Origin: Pseudonocardia sp. CNS-004
GTDB taxonomy: Bacteria; Actinomycetota; Actinomycetes; Mycobacteriales; Pseudonocardiaceae
Length of the DNA: 64,000 bases
Assembly (NCBI GenBank): GCA_001942185.1
Contig: MKJV01000123.1
Span: 62,001-126,000, forward strand
Direction: 5' to 3'
This document shows, one piece after another, positions 47,466 through 56,597 of this stretch. The notes beneath the pieces were generated by a model, which was not told where the DNA came from, made no database searches, and saw nothing but the letters and a program-made list of their open reading frames with translations. Each line of letters opens with the position of its first letter. Position 1 is the first letter of the stretch. The position numbers and the translations under genes are program-made.

Positions 47466-48406
47466 CGCCGATCATCCTCGACTGCGACCCGGGCCACGAC
47501 GACGCGATCGCGATCATGCTCGCGGCCGGTGACCCGGCCGTCGACCTGCTGGCGATCACCACGGTCGCCGGGAACCAGACGCTCGAGAAGACCACCCTCA
47601 ACGCGCTGCGCGTGTGCACCCTGGCCGGAATCCACGACGTGCCCGTCGCAGCCGGGTGCGCTCGGCCGCTGACCCGGCCGTTGCAGATCGCGGAGGACGT
47701 GCACGGCGCGTCCGGCCTCGACGGGCCGCGCTTCGGTGAGCCCACGGTCGACGTGGTCGACGAGCACGCCGTGGACCTGATGCACCGGATCTTGCAGGAG
47801 CACCCCGAGCCGGTGACCCTCGTCCCCGTCGGGCCGCTGACGAACATCGCGCTGTTGCTCACCCGGTATCCGCAGGACGTGGCGAGGATCCGCGAAATCG
47901 TGCTGATGGGCGGTTCCACGGAGCGCGGCAATGTCAGCCCGTACGCCGAGTTCAACATCTTCGTCGACCCGGAGGCCGCGGCGATCGTGTTCGGCGGCGG
48001 CGTGCCGGTGACGATGTGCGGGCTGAACGTCACGCATCAGGCGCTCGTGACGCCGGACGTCGTGGCGCGGCTGGAGGCGCTCGGGGGTGAGCTCGGCCCG
48101 GTGTGCGTGGAGTTGATGACGTTCTTCGCCTCGACGTACCGGAAGCTGTGGGGCTTCGAGGCGCCACCGCTGCACGACCCGGTGGCGGTGGCGAGGGTGA
48201 TCGACCCGTCGCTGGTGGCGTGCGTGGACGCGTACGTGGCGATCGAGGTCTCGGGGGAGCACACCCGCGGTGCCACGGTCGTCGACCTGCACGGGTACCT
48301 CGGCAGGACACCCAACGCGAAGGTGGCGGTCGGGCTCGACGCGACCCGGTTCTGGGACCGGGTCGTCGCCGCCCTGGGTGACCCGGAGGCTCGGCCCACG
48401 AACTGA
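47462..48406 (+). CDS. Nucleoside hydrolase (inosine/uridine-preferring type)
   Basis: This intact 314-residue enzyme has the family signature DCDPGHDDA, with Ca2+-binding Asp residues at the N-terminus. It continues with AGNQTLEKTTLNALRV, VHGASGLDGP, VPVGPLTNIALLL, EIVLMGGS, EFNIFVDPEAA, and the C-terminal PLHDPVAVA with the catalytic-site Asp. It cleaves the N-glycosidic bond of ribonucleosides. GTG 47462 overlaps the previous stop. It is the strongest clue that the operon handles nucleosides or nucleoside-like glycosides. Confidence 0.88.
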   Translation: MTPIILDCDPGHDDAIAIMLAAGDPAVDLLAITTVAGNQTLEKTTLNALRVCTLAGIHDVPVAAGCARPLTRPLQIAEDVHGASGLDGPRFGEPTVDVVDEHAVDLMHRILQEHPEPVTLVPVGPLTNIALLLTRYPQDVARIREIVLMGGSTERGNVSPYAEFNIFVDPEAAAIVFGGGVPVTMCGLNVTHQALVTPDVVARLEALGGELGPVCVELMTFFASTYRKLWGFEAPPLHDPVAVARVIDPSLVACVDAYVAIEVSGEHTRGATVVDLHGYLGRTPNAKVAVGLDATRFWDRVVAALGDPEARPTN

Positions 48407-48582
48407 TCCGCTGGTTCCGCCGCCGGGGAGACCGCGCGGCTCTTCCGGTCGGGCCGGGAAGGGTGCTGATCTGCATCGACCGCGGCGAGTACTGGCGGAT
48501 CGCCGACGTCATCCCCAGCGAGGGCTACGCGGCCGTGCCGGCCGCCGGCCTCGACGAGTTCCGAGCGAACATCAGCCCGTGA
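48400..48582 (+). pseudogene. FAD-dependent monooxygenase C-terminal remnant
   Basis: This frame encodes LIRWFRRRGDRAALPVGPGR, then VLICIDRGEYWRIADVIPSE and LDEFRANISP, ending at the TGA of 48580-48582. It matches the pattern of the substrate-domain segment of PHBH/UbiH-type FAD monooxygenases (LWFRLPR...GRV...DRGDYWQ...IPKG). There is no start and no FAD-binding domain. It is a small leftover fragment directly after the nucleoside hydrolase. Confidence 0.45.
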
Positions 48583-48684
48583 CCGACTGGGCGCGGCGGC
48601 GTGGCAAGAAGTTCTGGTGCGTCTACCGATCGTCTGGTTGGTTGAAGGGGTCACGCGACGGCATTGTCGATCGGAGGTAGGGCG

Positions 48685-49513
48685 ATGGGGCGAGTTGACG
48701 GGAAGGTCGCTTTGATCACGGGGGCGGCGCGGAGCCAAGGCCGCTCACACGCGGTGCGGCTCGCGGCGGAGGGTGCCGACATCATCGCGATCGACGCCTG
48801 TGCTCCGATCGCCGCGGCGCCGATCCCGATGTCCACGACCGACGACCTGGCCGAGACCGCCCGGCTGGTCGAGGACCTGGACCGGCGCGTGGTCACCTGG
48901 CGGGCCGATGTCCGGGACACCGCGGGCCTGCAGGCCGCGGTGGAGGCCGGGCTCGCCGAGCTCGGCCACATCGACATCGTGTGCGCGAACGCGGGGATCT
49001 TCCCGACCGCATCCCTCATGGACACCACCGACGAGGTGTGGTCCGAAGTCATCGACGTCAATCTCACCGGGGTCTTCAAGACGATCCGGGCGGTGGCTCC
49101 ATCGATGATCGAGCGGGGGGAGGGAGTCGATCATCATCACCAGTTCGTCGGCCGGCATCAAGGGCGTGCCGAACACCGCGCCCTACACCTCCTCCAAGCA
49201 CGGGGTGGTCGGGCTGATGCGCACGCTCGCCAACGAGTTGGCCCCGCACCGGATCCGGGTGAACACCGTGCACCCCACCGGGGTCGACACGATCATGATC
49301 CAGAACGAGCCGACCTACCGTCTGCTGCTGCCCGACGCCGACGCTCCTACTCGGGAGCAGGCCATTCCGATCTTCCAGGCGATGAACGCGCTGCCGGTGC
49401 CCTGGGTGGAGGTGGCCGACGTCAGCAACGCGATCCTGTTCCTCGCCTCCGACGAGTCCCGCTACGTCACCGGCTCGATGCTTCCGGTCGACGCGGGGAT
49501 GACGCAGAAGTGA
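48685..49513 (+). CDS. Mycofactocin-type SDR oxidoreductase (one frameshift)
   Basis: This short-chain dehydrogenase of about 275 residues has GKVALITGAARSQGRSHAVR (nucleotide-binding TGxxxGxG), an insert between beta2 and the next helix (DLAETARLVEDLDRRVVTW) typical of the mycofactocin-coupled subgroup, NAGI, the catalytic Ser-Tyr-Lys in ITSSAGGIKG and YTSSKHG, and ILFLASDESRYVTGSMLPVD. The frame changes near 49125 and is repaired by removing one base (or adding two). ATG 48685 follows GGAGG. Members hold tightly bound NAD and use mycofactocin as electron acceptor. Confidence 0.82.
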
Positions 49514-49546
49514 GTGCATCGACGGGTCCACCCGTCCGTCGCCCTA

Positions 49547-49562
49547 CCAAACGATTGTCTGG
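49547..49562. promoter_or_regulatory. Shared operator, copy 1 (acyl-CoA dehydrogenase)
   Basis: CCAAACGATTGTCTGG lies 18 bases before the acyl-CoA dehydrogenase start. It fits CCAWAC-N4-GTNTGG, the element repeated at 51649, 54216 and 56559. A TATTCT (49568-49573) follows closely, suggesting a near-leaderless transcript. Confidence 0.6.
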
Positions 49563-49579
49563 GCGGCTATTCTCCCGGC

Positions 49580-50742
49580 ATGGACTTCGAGCTCACCGAG
49601 CAGCAGGAGCTGTTCCGTAGGACGGTCCGCGACTGGGTGGACCACGAGGCGCCCAAGGAATGGGCCAGAGAGCTGGAGAAGGACGAGCACGCGTTCCCGC
49701 ACGCGCTGTGGGACAAGTTCACCGAGGCCGGCTTCCACGGCATCGGGCTGCCCGAGGAGTACGGCGGGCAGGGCGGGGACATCCTCACCCAGATGATCCT
49801 TGCCCGCGGGCTCGCGCGGTCGCTGGCCGGCTTGACCTGGGTCTGGGGCATCACGTCCTTCGCCGGCGGGAAGTCGGTCGGCCTCTACGGCTCCGATGAG
49901 CAGAAGCGCAAGCACCTCACCGCCATCGCCGAGGGCCGCGAGAAGTGGGCGATCGGCTTCACCGAGCCCGGCGGCGGCACCGACCTGCTCGGCGGCATGC
50001 GCACCAAGGCCACCAAGGTCGAGGGGGGCTGGGTCGTCAACGGGCAGAAGACGTGGAGCTCGATGTCCCACGTGGCCGACTACATCCTGCTGCTCGCCCG
50101 CACCAGCGAGTACACCGAGAAGCGCCACCAAGGGGTGTCGCTGTTCATCCTGCCCACGAACGGCGAGGGGGTGACGATCCGCGACATCCCCAAGGTCGGG
50201 ATGCGCTCGCTGGGGTCCTGTGACGTCTACCTCGACAACGTGTTCATCCCGGAGGAGAACCTCCTCGGGGAGGAGAACCGGGCCTGGTACATGCTGCTGC
50301 CGACGCTGAACAACGAGCGGATCATGCTCTCCTCGTTCTGCGTCGGGATCATGGACGGCATCCTCGAGGATGCGCTGCGCTACGTCCGGGAGCGCGAGGC
50401 CTTCGGTGGTCCGATCGGGCGGTTCCAGGCGCTGCAGCACCACATCGCCAACATCGCGATGTGGCGGGACCAGGCCGAGTTGATGGTCAACCGGGCCGCA
50501 TGGCTGCAGTCGCTCGGCCGGCCGTGCGGGCAGGAGGCGAACATGGCCAAGGTGGTGGCCTCCGAGCTCGCGGCCAGGCTGCGGACCTGGGCATGCAGAT
50601 CCTCGGCGGAATGGGCTACTCGGCCGAGACCGACATGCAGCGGTACTGGCGCGACGTCCGGCTGTTCCGCATCGGGCCGGTGACCAACGAGATGGCTCGA
50701 AACGGCATCGCGGAGGGCCTCGGCCTGCCACGGTCCTTCTGA
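49580..50742 (+). CDS. Acyl-CoA dehydrogenase (one frameshift)
   Basis: This flavoprotein of about 387 residues has the N-terminal start MDFELTEQQELFRRTVRDWV, the FAD region WAIGFTEPGGGTDLLGGMRT, GQKTWSSMSHVADYILLLAR, NNERIMLSS, GGPIGRFQALQHHIANIAMW, and ILGGMGYSAETDMQRYWRD. One base is missing near 50580. At the C-terminus the usual I-x-EGT is replaced by IGPVTNEMARN, so the catalytic Glu at that position is absent, as in a subset of actinobacterial relatives. It desaturates an acyl-CoA made by the ligase at 51687. Confidence 0.85.
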
Positions 50743-51190
50743 TGACGGGAACGGTCGACCACCCGCCGGCTGGTCTCGTCGGCAGCCGGTGCCCGGCGGC
50801 CGGTACACCCTCGCGGGTTACGAGAGCTGGCTCGGGCACGACGCGCTGTACTCCGAACCGGAGGAGCGTCCGCACCCGGTGATGGCGTTCGTCGCCGCGC
50901 AGCGAGGCCTCGGGGTCACCGTCGCCGAGCTCTTCCGCATGTGGGGCACCGAGATGTCGGACGGGCCGATGCTCACGGAGTCCACGCTGGAGTTCCCCGG
51001 GGAGTTCCGCGCCGACACCGAGTACGACGTGCGGGGCACGGTCACCTCCGTGGTCCGCAAGTCCGGCCGCACGCTCGGCGTCTTCGACCTCGTGACCGCC
51101 CGGTTCGAGGTCGTCGAGCCGGGTGGGGATACGCCCGTCGCCGTCGTGACCAACACCTACGCCCTGCCCCGGCGGGAGGCGACGGAATGA
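50742..51190 (+). CDS. MaoC-like hydratase subunit, FAS1-type hotdog (one frameshift)
   Basis: This hotdog-fold protein of about 149 residues has GRYTLAGYESWLGHDALYSE and LFRMWGTEMSDGPMLTESTLEF near the N-terminus and GVFDLVTARFEVVEPGGDTP towards the end. One base is missing near 50788. It resembles the non-catalytic half of split MaoC enoyl-CoA hydratases. ATG 50742 overlaps the dehydrogenase stop (TGATG), and its own stop overlaps the next gene (ATGA). Confidence 0.65.
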
Positions 51191-51600
51191 GCGCAGACGA
51201 GATCCTCCCGGAGTGGGCTCTCGCCGAGGTCGACCCGGAGAAGATGAAGGTGCTGGCGCTGCTGCTCGCCGACCCCAACCCCCTTCACTTCGACCCGGCT
51301 GTCGCCCCGCGCCTCGGGGTGGCCGAGCGCCCGGTGAACCAGGGGCCGTCCAACATGGCGATGCTCGTGAACCTGCTGCGCGCCGCCTACCCCAGGGGTC
51401 GGCTCCGGCGGCTGACGGTTCAGCTACGGGGCAGCGTGGTCGCAGGCCAGAGCGTGCGGGCCACCGGCCGCGTGACCGGCCGGGAGCGGCAGGGCGCCAC
51501 GGAGACGGTGCGCTGCGAGGTCGCCCTCGAGGTGGACGGAGGGCGGCTGGTCCTGTCGGGCGAGGCCGAGGTCGAGGTCCCGGTCGTGGCTTCCGGCTGA
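51187..51600 (+). CDS. MaoC-like enoyl-CoA hydratase, catalytic half
   Basis: This intact 137-residue hotdog protein contains LLADPNPLHFDPAVAPRLGV, which matches the hydratase-2 motif with the catalytic Asp and His, and ERPVNQGPSNMAML. It most likely pairs with the preceding small protein to hydrate the enoyl-CoA made by the dehydrogenase. The two genes overlap by four bases. Confidence 0.75.
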   Translation: MSADEILPEWALAEVDPEKMKVLALLLADPNPLHFDPAVAPRLGVAERPVNQGPSNMAMLVNLLRAAYPRGRLRRLTVQLRGSVVAGQSVRATGRVTGRERQGATETVRCEVALEVDGGRLVLSGEAEVEVPVVASG

Positions 51601-51648
51601 CTGCTGCTGGATCCCGGTGGGTCTGCTCGTGGCCGTTGTAGAGCCCGA

Positions 51649-51664
51649 CCAAACGATTGTATGG
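51649..51664. promoter_or_regulatory. Shared operator, copy 2 (acyl-CoA ligase)
   Basis: CCAAACGATTGTATGG is a full match to CCAWAC-N4-GTWTGG. It lies 22 bases before the ATG at 51687; the embedded TATGGT may serve as part of a -10 box. Confidence 0.65.
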
Positions 51665-51686
51665 TACTTTGTCCAGGAGGTGTGTC

Positions 51687-53330
51687 ATGGGTGACACCGT
51701 TCTCACGGTTCCTGCGCTGATCGAGCGGGCCGCCCGGCTGCAACCCGACAACGACGCTTTCGTGTTCCCCGAGGTGCGGCAGACCTATCGTGAGCTGGAG
51801 GCCTCCGCGCTGGCGGTGGCCCGCTCGCTGACCGCGTCGGGGATCGGCCGGGGCGACGCGGTCGGAACCCTGATGCCCAACTGCCTGCAGTTCGTCCACG
51901 CGATGGTGGGTGCAGCGATGGTCGGAGCGACGTTCGTTCCGATCAACGCGCGGCTGGCCCCCCGTGAGGTCGCCTACGTCGTGCGCGACTCGGGCATGCG
52001 GCTGCTCTTCACCACGGACGTGGTCGACGAGTACGTCGACTACGTCGGCCGGCTGCACCAGGCCTTCCCCGAGCTGGCCGCCGCCGTGGCCGGCGCGACC
52101 CCCGCGGTGGTCGATGCCCCGCGGCTCGAGCGCGCGGTCCTGCTCGGGTCGCGATCAGCGGGCGGGTTCTGGGCGGAGGCCGAATTCCTCGCGCTGGGCC
52201 GCGCCGTGGACGAGGAGACCGTCCGGGCGGCGGCCGTCGACGTCGCCCCCGACACGCCGTACATCATGATGTACACCTCCGGGACCACCGCGGAGCCGAA
52301 GGGCTGCCCGCTGACGCACGAGTCGGTGGTGCGGCTGGGCGCCGCGGTCGGCGAGGAGGCGTTCCGCATCCAGGCGTCCGACCGGATGTGGAACCCGCTG
52401 CCGATGTTCCACGTCAGCGCCCAGGCGCCGATGATCGGTGTCCTGAACGCGGGGGCGTGCTACGTCTCGATGACGCACTTCGAGGCGGGCGCGGCCCTCT
52501 CGCTCATCGAGCGGGAGCAGGCCACCTTGATGTGGCCGGCCTACCCGACGCTCACCGGGCCGCTGCTCGCCCACCCCGACTACGGTCCGGACCGCTTCCG
52601 GCGCGTCCGTGGCCTGCTGACGGTCGGCCCGCCCGACCTGCTGCGGGGCTTCCAGCAGCAGCTGCCGCACACCCGGCACGTGAGCTGTTACGGCTCCACC
52701 GAGTTGGGCGGCGTCGCCGTGATGGGCCGGCTCGACGACCCGCTCGAGGAGCGCCTGACCTGCGGAAAGCCGTTCACCGGGGTGGAGGTGCTGGTACGTG
52801 ACCCCACGACGGACGAGCCTGCGGCGACGGGGGAGACCGGCGTGCTGTACGTGCGCGGGTTCAACCTCTTCCTCGGCTACCACGACGACGCGGCGAAGAC
52901 CGCGGCCGCGATCGACGCCGACGGTTGGTTCTTCACCGGCGACCTCGCCTCGATCGACGGGAACGGCAACCTGACCTTCCGCGGGCGGACCAAGGACATG
53001 CTCAAGGTCGGCGGTGAGAACGTGGGGTGCCTCGAGGTGGAGTCCTACCTCGTGCGGCATCCCGACATCCAGCTCGCCGCGGTCGTCGGGGTGCCGGACC
53101 CGCTGTACGACGAGGTGCCGGCGGCCTTCGTCGAGCTGCGGGAGGGCGCGGCCCTCACCGAGGGCGAGGTGATCGAGTACTGCCGCCGGGGACTCGCGAA
53201 GTACAAGGTGCCGCGCCACGTCCGATTCACCACCGAGTGGCCGATGTCGGCCACCAAGGTCCAGAAGTTCCGGTTGCGGGACCGGCTGGTCGCCGAGTTG
53301 GAGTCGGGGGGTGCGCCCGCGACGGTCTGA
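51687..53330 (+). CDS. AMP-dependent acyl-CoA synthetase/ligase
   Basis: This intact 547-residue ANL-superfamily enzyme has the P-loop YTSGTTAEPKGCPLTHES, A5 motif CYGSTELGG, DGWFFTGDLASIDGNGNL and GRTKDMLKVGGENVG, and the C-terminal Lys region MSATKVQKFRLRDRL (Lys in KVQKF). It activates a carboxylic acid to its CoA thioester for the dehydrogenase and hydratase genes. I chose ATG 51687 with AGGAGGTG upstream over an earlier in-frame start that would lie inside the operator. Confidence 0.88.
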   Translation: MGDTVLTVPALIERAARLQPDNDAFVFPEVRQTYRELEASALAVARSLTASGIGRGDAVGTLMPNCLQFVHAMVGAAMVGATFVPINARLAPREVAYVVRDSGMRLLFTTDVVDEYVDYVGRLHQAFPELAAAVAGATPAVVDAPRLERAVLLGSRSAGGFWAEAEFLALGRAVDEETVRAAAVDVAPDTPYIMMYTSGTTAEPKGCPLTHESVVRLGAAVGEEAFRIQASDRMWNPLPMFHVSAQAPMIGVLNAGACYVSMTHFEAGAALSLIEREQATLMWPAYPTLTGPLLAHPDYGPDRFRRVRGLLTVGPPDLLRGFQQQLPHTRHVSCYGSTELGGVAVMGRLDDPLEERLTCGKPFTGVEVLVRDPTTDEPAATGETGVLYVRGFNLFLGYHDDAAKTAAAIDADGWFFTGDLASIDGNGNLTFRGRTKDMLKVGGENVGCLEVESYLVRHPDIQLAAVVGVPDPLYDEVPAAFVELREGAALTEGEVIEYCRRGLAKYKVPRHVRFTTEWPMSATKVQKFRLRDRLVAELESGGAPATV

Positions 53331-53385
53331 CGGTGCCCGACCCCGCCGTGGGGCCGGCGGTCGAGTCCTGGCAACTCCGCCTCGT

Positions 53386-54207
53386 TCACACCGAGGTCGC
53401 GCCGAGGTCGACGGGAAGTGCGATCCCGGTGACCGTGCGCGACTCGTCCGAGGCCAGCCACAGCACGGCGTCGGCGATGTCGCGCGGTGCTGCGACCTTC
53501 GGCTCGCCCAGCACCTGGCCGAACGACGCGAGGTAGTCCGGGTGTGCGCGCAGCACCCCGACCAGCACCTCGTCGTGCGCCATCGCCGTCTCCACCGCCC
53601 ACGGGTGCACCGAGTTGGCCCGGATGCCGTAGGGGGCGAGTTCGAGGGCGGCCGTGCGGGTGAGGCCCACCACGCCGTGCTTGGCGGCGCTGTAGTGCGC
53701 TTGGGCGGGCAGCGACTTCAGGCCCGCGACGGAGCTGATCGTCACGATCGACCCACCGTTGCCGGCGTCGATCATCACGGGGATCGTGGCCTTCAGCGTG
53801 TGCCACACCCCGGTGAGGTTGGTGTCGAGCACCGCGCGCCACTGTTCCGCGGTGATCTCCCACAGGCGGCCCCACGCGCTGATTCCGGCGTTGGCGACGA
53901 CGACGTCGAGCCGGCCGAAGGCTCGGACCCCGTCGGCGACGACGGCCGACACGTCCTCGAGCGACCGCACATCGGCCCGACCCGCGACGACGCGGGCACC
54001 GGCCCGCTCGGCGAGACGAACCGTCTCGTCCAGCTCGCCGGTGGTCGCCGACGGGTAGCCCAGTTCGGTCACGGCGGCGCAGACGTCGAGGAGTACGAGA
54101 TCGGCACCTTCTTCGGCCAGTCGGAGTGCGTGCGCGCGGCCCTGCCCCCGGGCCGCGCCCGTCACGAGAGCCACCTTGTCGCACACGCGTCCGAGTCGGC
54201 CGTTCAT
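53386..54207 (-). CDS. Mycofactocin-type SDR oxidoreductase
   Basis: This intact 273-residue SDR has DKVALVTGAARGQGRAHALR, the subgroup insert ELDETVRLAERAGARVVA, NAGI, TISSVAGLKSLPAQAHYSAAKHG with the catalytic Tyr and Lys, and VLWLASDESRTVTGIALPVD. It is a paralogue of the SDR at 48685. I chose ATG 54207; the shared operator ends 9 bases upstream, so the transcript is probably leaderless or nearly so. It converges on the ligase gene. Confidence 0.85.
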   Translation of the reverse strand: MNGRLGRVCDKVALVTGAARGQGRAHALRLAEEGADLVLLDVCAAVTELGYPSATTGELDETVRLAERAGARVVAGRADVRSLEDVSAVVADGVRAFGRLDVVVANAGISAWGRLWEITAEQWRAVLDTNLTGVWHTLKATIPVMIDAGNGGSIVTISSVAGLKSLPAQAHYSAAKHGVVGLTRTAALELAPYGIRANSVHPWAVETAMAHDEVLVGVLRAHPDYLASFGQVLGEPKVAAPRDIADAVLWLASDESRTVTGIALPVDLGATSV

Positions 54208-54215
54208 GCTCCCAA

Positions 54216-54231
54216 CCATACGGTAGATTGG
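54216..54231. promoter_or_regulatory. Shared operator, copy 3 (SDR, minus strand)
   Basis: CCATACGGTAGATTGG fits the shared pattern with one mismatch in the right arm; on the minus strand it reads CCAATCTACCGTATGG, close to the copy at 56559. It lies directly upstream of the SDR start at 54207. Confidence 0.55.
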
Positions 54232-54259
54232 GCAGCTTCCTCCGGGCGGCCGTTCTTGC

Positions 54260-56481
54260 TCAGCGAGTGGTGGGGGCGAGCGTCACCGGCACGCCGGTGA
54301 AGTACGGCGTGCCGGTCAGCGGTTCGCAGGCGAGGTCGTCGGTGAGGTCGTTGACGTTCACCCCGGGCTCGGCGACGGCCGCGCTCAGCCGCAGGTCGCC
54401 GCCGTCGTGGCCCCAGCCGTGTGGGAGGGAGACGACGCCGGGTGGGACGCCGTCCGTGATCTCGACCTCGGCCTCGACCTCGGCCGTCGGCGACCGCACC
54501 ACGGCGCGCCCCGCGTCGGACAGGCCCGCGGTCGTGGCGTCCGCCGGGTTGACCTGCAGCGTGCAGCGGCCGGAGCGGGTGAGTGGCAGCGCGTTGTGCA
54601 GCCACGAGTTCATGCCGCGCATCTGCCGGCGACCACCAGGACGAGGTCCGGCCGGGGAGCGGACAGGCCGGCGCGCAGACGCTCCACGTCGGTGACGATC
54701 AGCGACGGCGCCAGGTCGATGCGCCCGGTCGGCGTCCGCAGCGCGCCGGGCAGGCGGGGTCGCAGCGGTCCCAGGTCGATCCCGTCGGGGGCGGCGAGGA
54801 GACGGTCGAGGGTGAGTCCGTCCGGTTCGTCCCCGAAGCGGTCGCCGTAGGGGCCCGCGCGCAGCGCGATGTCGAGCAGGCGCTCGGCCCCGGTGCGCGG
54901 GGCCACCGCGGCGAGCGCGATCACCGGATCGGCAGACGCGCGGCGGGCCGCCCGATGCGCGAGTGCGTCGTCAGCAGCGCGGAGGTCGGGACGCGGGCCG
55001 GTGCCGGCGGCGATCGACGCCAGCCGCAGCATGATCTCGTCCTCGCCGAGCTCGCCCGGGGCGCGGGCGAGCAGGGGAGGGGAGTAGCGGGCGGCGTTGC
55101 GCACGGCGGTCTGGTTGATGACGAGGTCGAAGTGGCCGCGGGTTGCCAGTCGGGGCGCGGGGAGGATCACGTCGGCGTGTCGCGTGGTCTCGTTGAGGTA
55201 GCTGTCGACGCTGACCATGAAGTCCAGCCTGCCGAGCGCCTGCTCGAGCCGGGTGCTGTTCGGGGCGGAGCGGGCCGGGTTCCCGCCGAAGGTGATCAAC
55301 GCCCGGACCCGGCCCTCGCCGCCGGTGTCAATCTCCTCGGCGAGGCAGGCCAGCGGCAGTTCGCCCTGCAGCTCCGGCGCCTTCCGGACCCGGCTCGTCC
55401 AGCGGCCGTGCGGCCATCCGGCGCCCGTCGCCGGGCGGGTGGTCGCCGACCCGGCCGGGGGTAACGCGAACATGGCCCCGCCTTCGCGGTCGAGGTTGCC
55501 GGTGACGACGTTGAGCACGTCGACGAGCCAGCTGCAGAGCGTCCCGAACTCCTGGGTGGTGGTGCCGATGCGTGCGTGGACCGCGGCCCGCTCCGCGCGG
55601 GCCAGGTCCCGGGCGAGGCGGCGGATGACGTCGGCCGGGATGTCGCACCGGTCGGCGACGGCTTCGGGTGGGAACCCGGCGGCCAGCTCGAGAACGGTGT
55701 CGAGGCCGTCGACGAGGCCGTCCACGGCGCGGAGCCGGACCAGGTCGTCCTCGGCGATCACCGCGACCATGGCGAGCAGCAGGTAGGCGTCGGCGCCGGG
55801 CCGGATCGGGATGTGCTCGTCGGCGGCAGCGGCGGTCCGGGTCCGGACCGGGTCGACGACCACGAGGCGCCCGCCGCGGCGGCGCAGCGCCCGCAGCCGG
55901 TGTGGCAGGCCGGGTGCGGACATCGTGCTGCCGTTGGAGACCAGGAGGTTGGAGCCGAGCACCAGCAGGTGGTCGGTCCGGTCGATGTCCGGGACGGCGA
56001 TTCCGAATCCGGTGCCGAACATGAGCCCGGTGGCCAGGTGCTTGGGCATCGAGTCGACCGACGCGGCGCTGAAGAGGTTGCGGGTGCGGAGTGCCGACAG
56101 CAGTGCCGGGCCGTAGAGCTGCAGGTCGAGGTTGTGTCCGTACGGGTTGCCGAGGTAGACCGCGCACGCGTTGCTGCCGTGCGCTGCGAGAAGCGGCGGC
56201 AGCGCCCTGTCGACGGCCGCGAACGCGTCGTGCCAGGACACTTCTCGCCAACCGCCGCCGTCGCGGACCAGTGGCGTGCGCAGCCGGTCGGGATCGGCGT
56301 CGAGGCTCGCCAGCGCCAAGCCCTTCGGGCAGGCGTACCCATGGCTGAACACGTCGCGCGGGTTCGGGCGGACGGCGGTGATCCGCTCGCCGTCCACGGT
56401 GACGTCCAGCCCGCAGCAGGCCTCGCAGAGCGGGCAGATGCGGGTGGCGGTGCCGGACGGGGCCGTGCGTGATGCGGTCAC
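54260..56481 (-). CDS. Molybdopterin-dependent oxidoreductase (one frameshift)
   Basis: This DMSO-reductase-family enzyme of about 740 residues has the N-terminal 4Fe-4S motif CPLCEACCGLDV with a later YACPKGLA. The molybdopterin domain (YLGNPYGHNLDLQLYGPALL, LVLGSNLLVSNGSTM, VDPVRTRTAAAADEHIPIRP, ITFGGNPARSAPNSTRL) is followed by the C-terminal dinucleotide-binding beta-barrel (MNSWLHNALPLTRSG, SLPHGWGHDGGD). One base is missing near 54616, just before that last domain. GTG 56481 has GAGGAG upstream. It is a soluble single-subunit form, perhaps an oxidoreductase of the pathway; the substrate is unknown. Confidence 0.82.
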
Positions 56482-56558
56482 GTCTCACTCCTCGACGGCG
56501 TGGTCACGTTGCACCGGATGACTCCTTGACAGTCCTGGTCGTGGGCATCAGGCTCTGC

Positions 56559-56574
56559 CCAAACTACCGTATGG
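56559..56574. promoter_or_regulatory. Shared operator, copy 4 (binding protein/oxidoreductase divergence)
   Basis: CCAAACTACCGTATGG fully matches CCAWAC-N4-GTWTGG. It lies in the 116-base divergent region between the molybdopterin enzyme (minus) and the importer operon (plus), so one site could control both. Confidence 0.65.
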
Positions 56575-56597
56575 TTGTCAGTGTCAGGAGGCCCGTT

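Noticed and set aside
49544-51751. A 735-codon minus-strand open frame opposite acyl-CoA dehydrogenase and the MaoC genes.
   Set aside because: It has no family motif, and the plus-strand genes under it are recognisable and translationally coupled.
53341-53353. CCCC-GCCGT-GGGG as a terminator between the convergent ligase and SDR genes.
   Set aside because: The stem is only four base pairs and no T-run follows on either strand.
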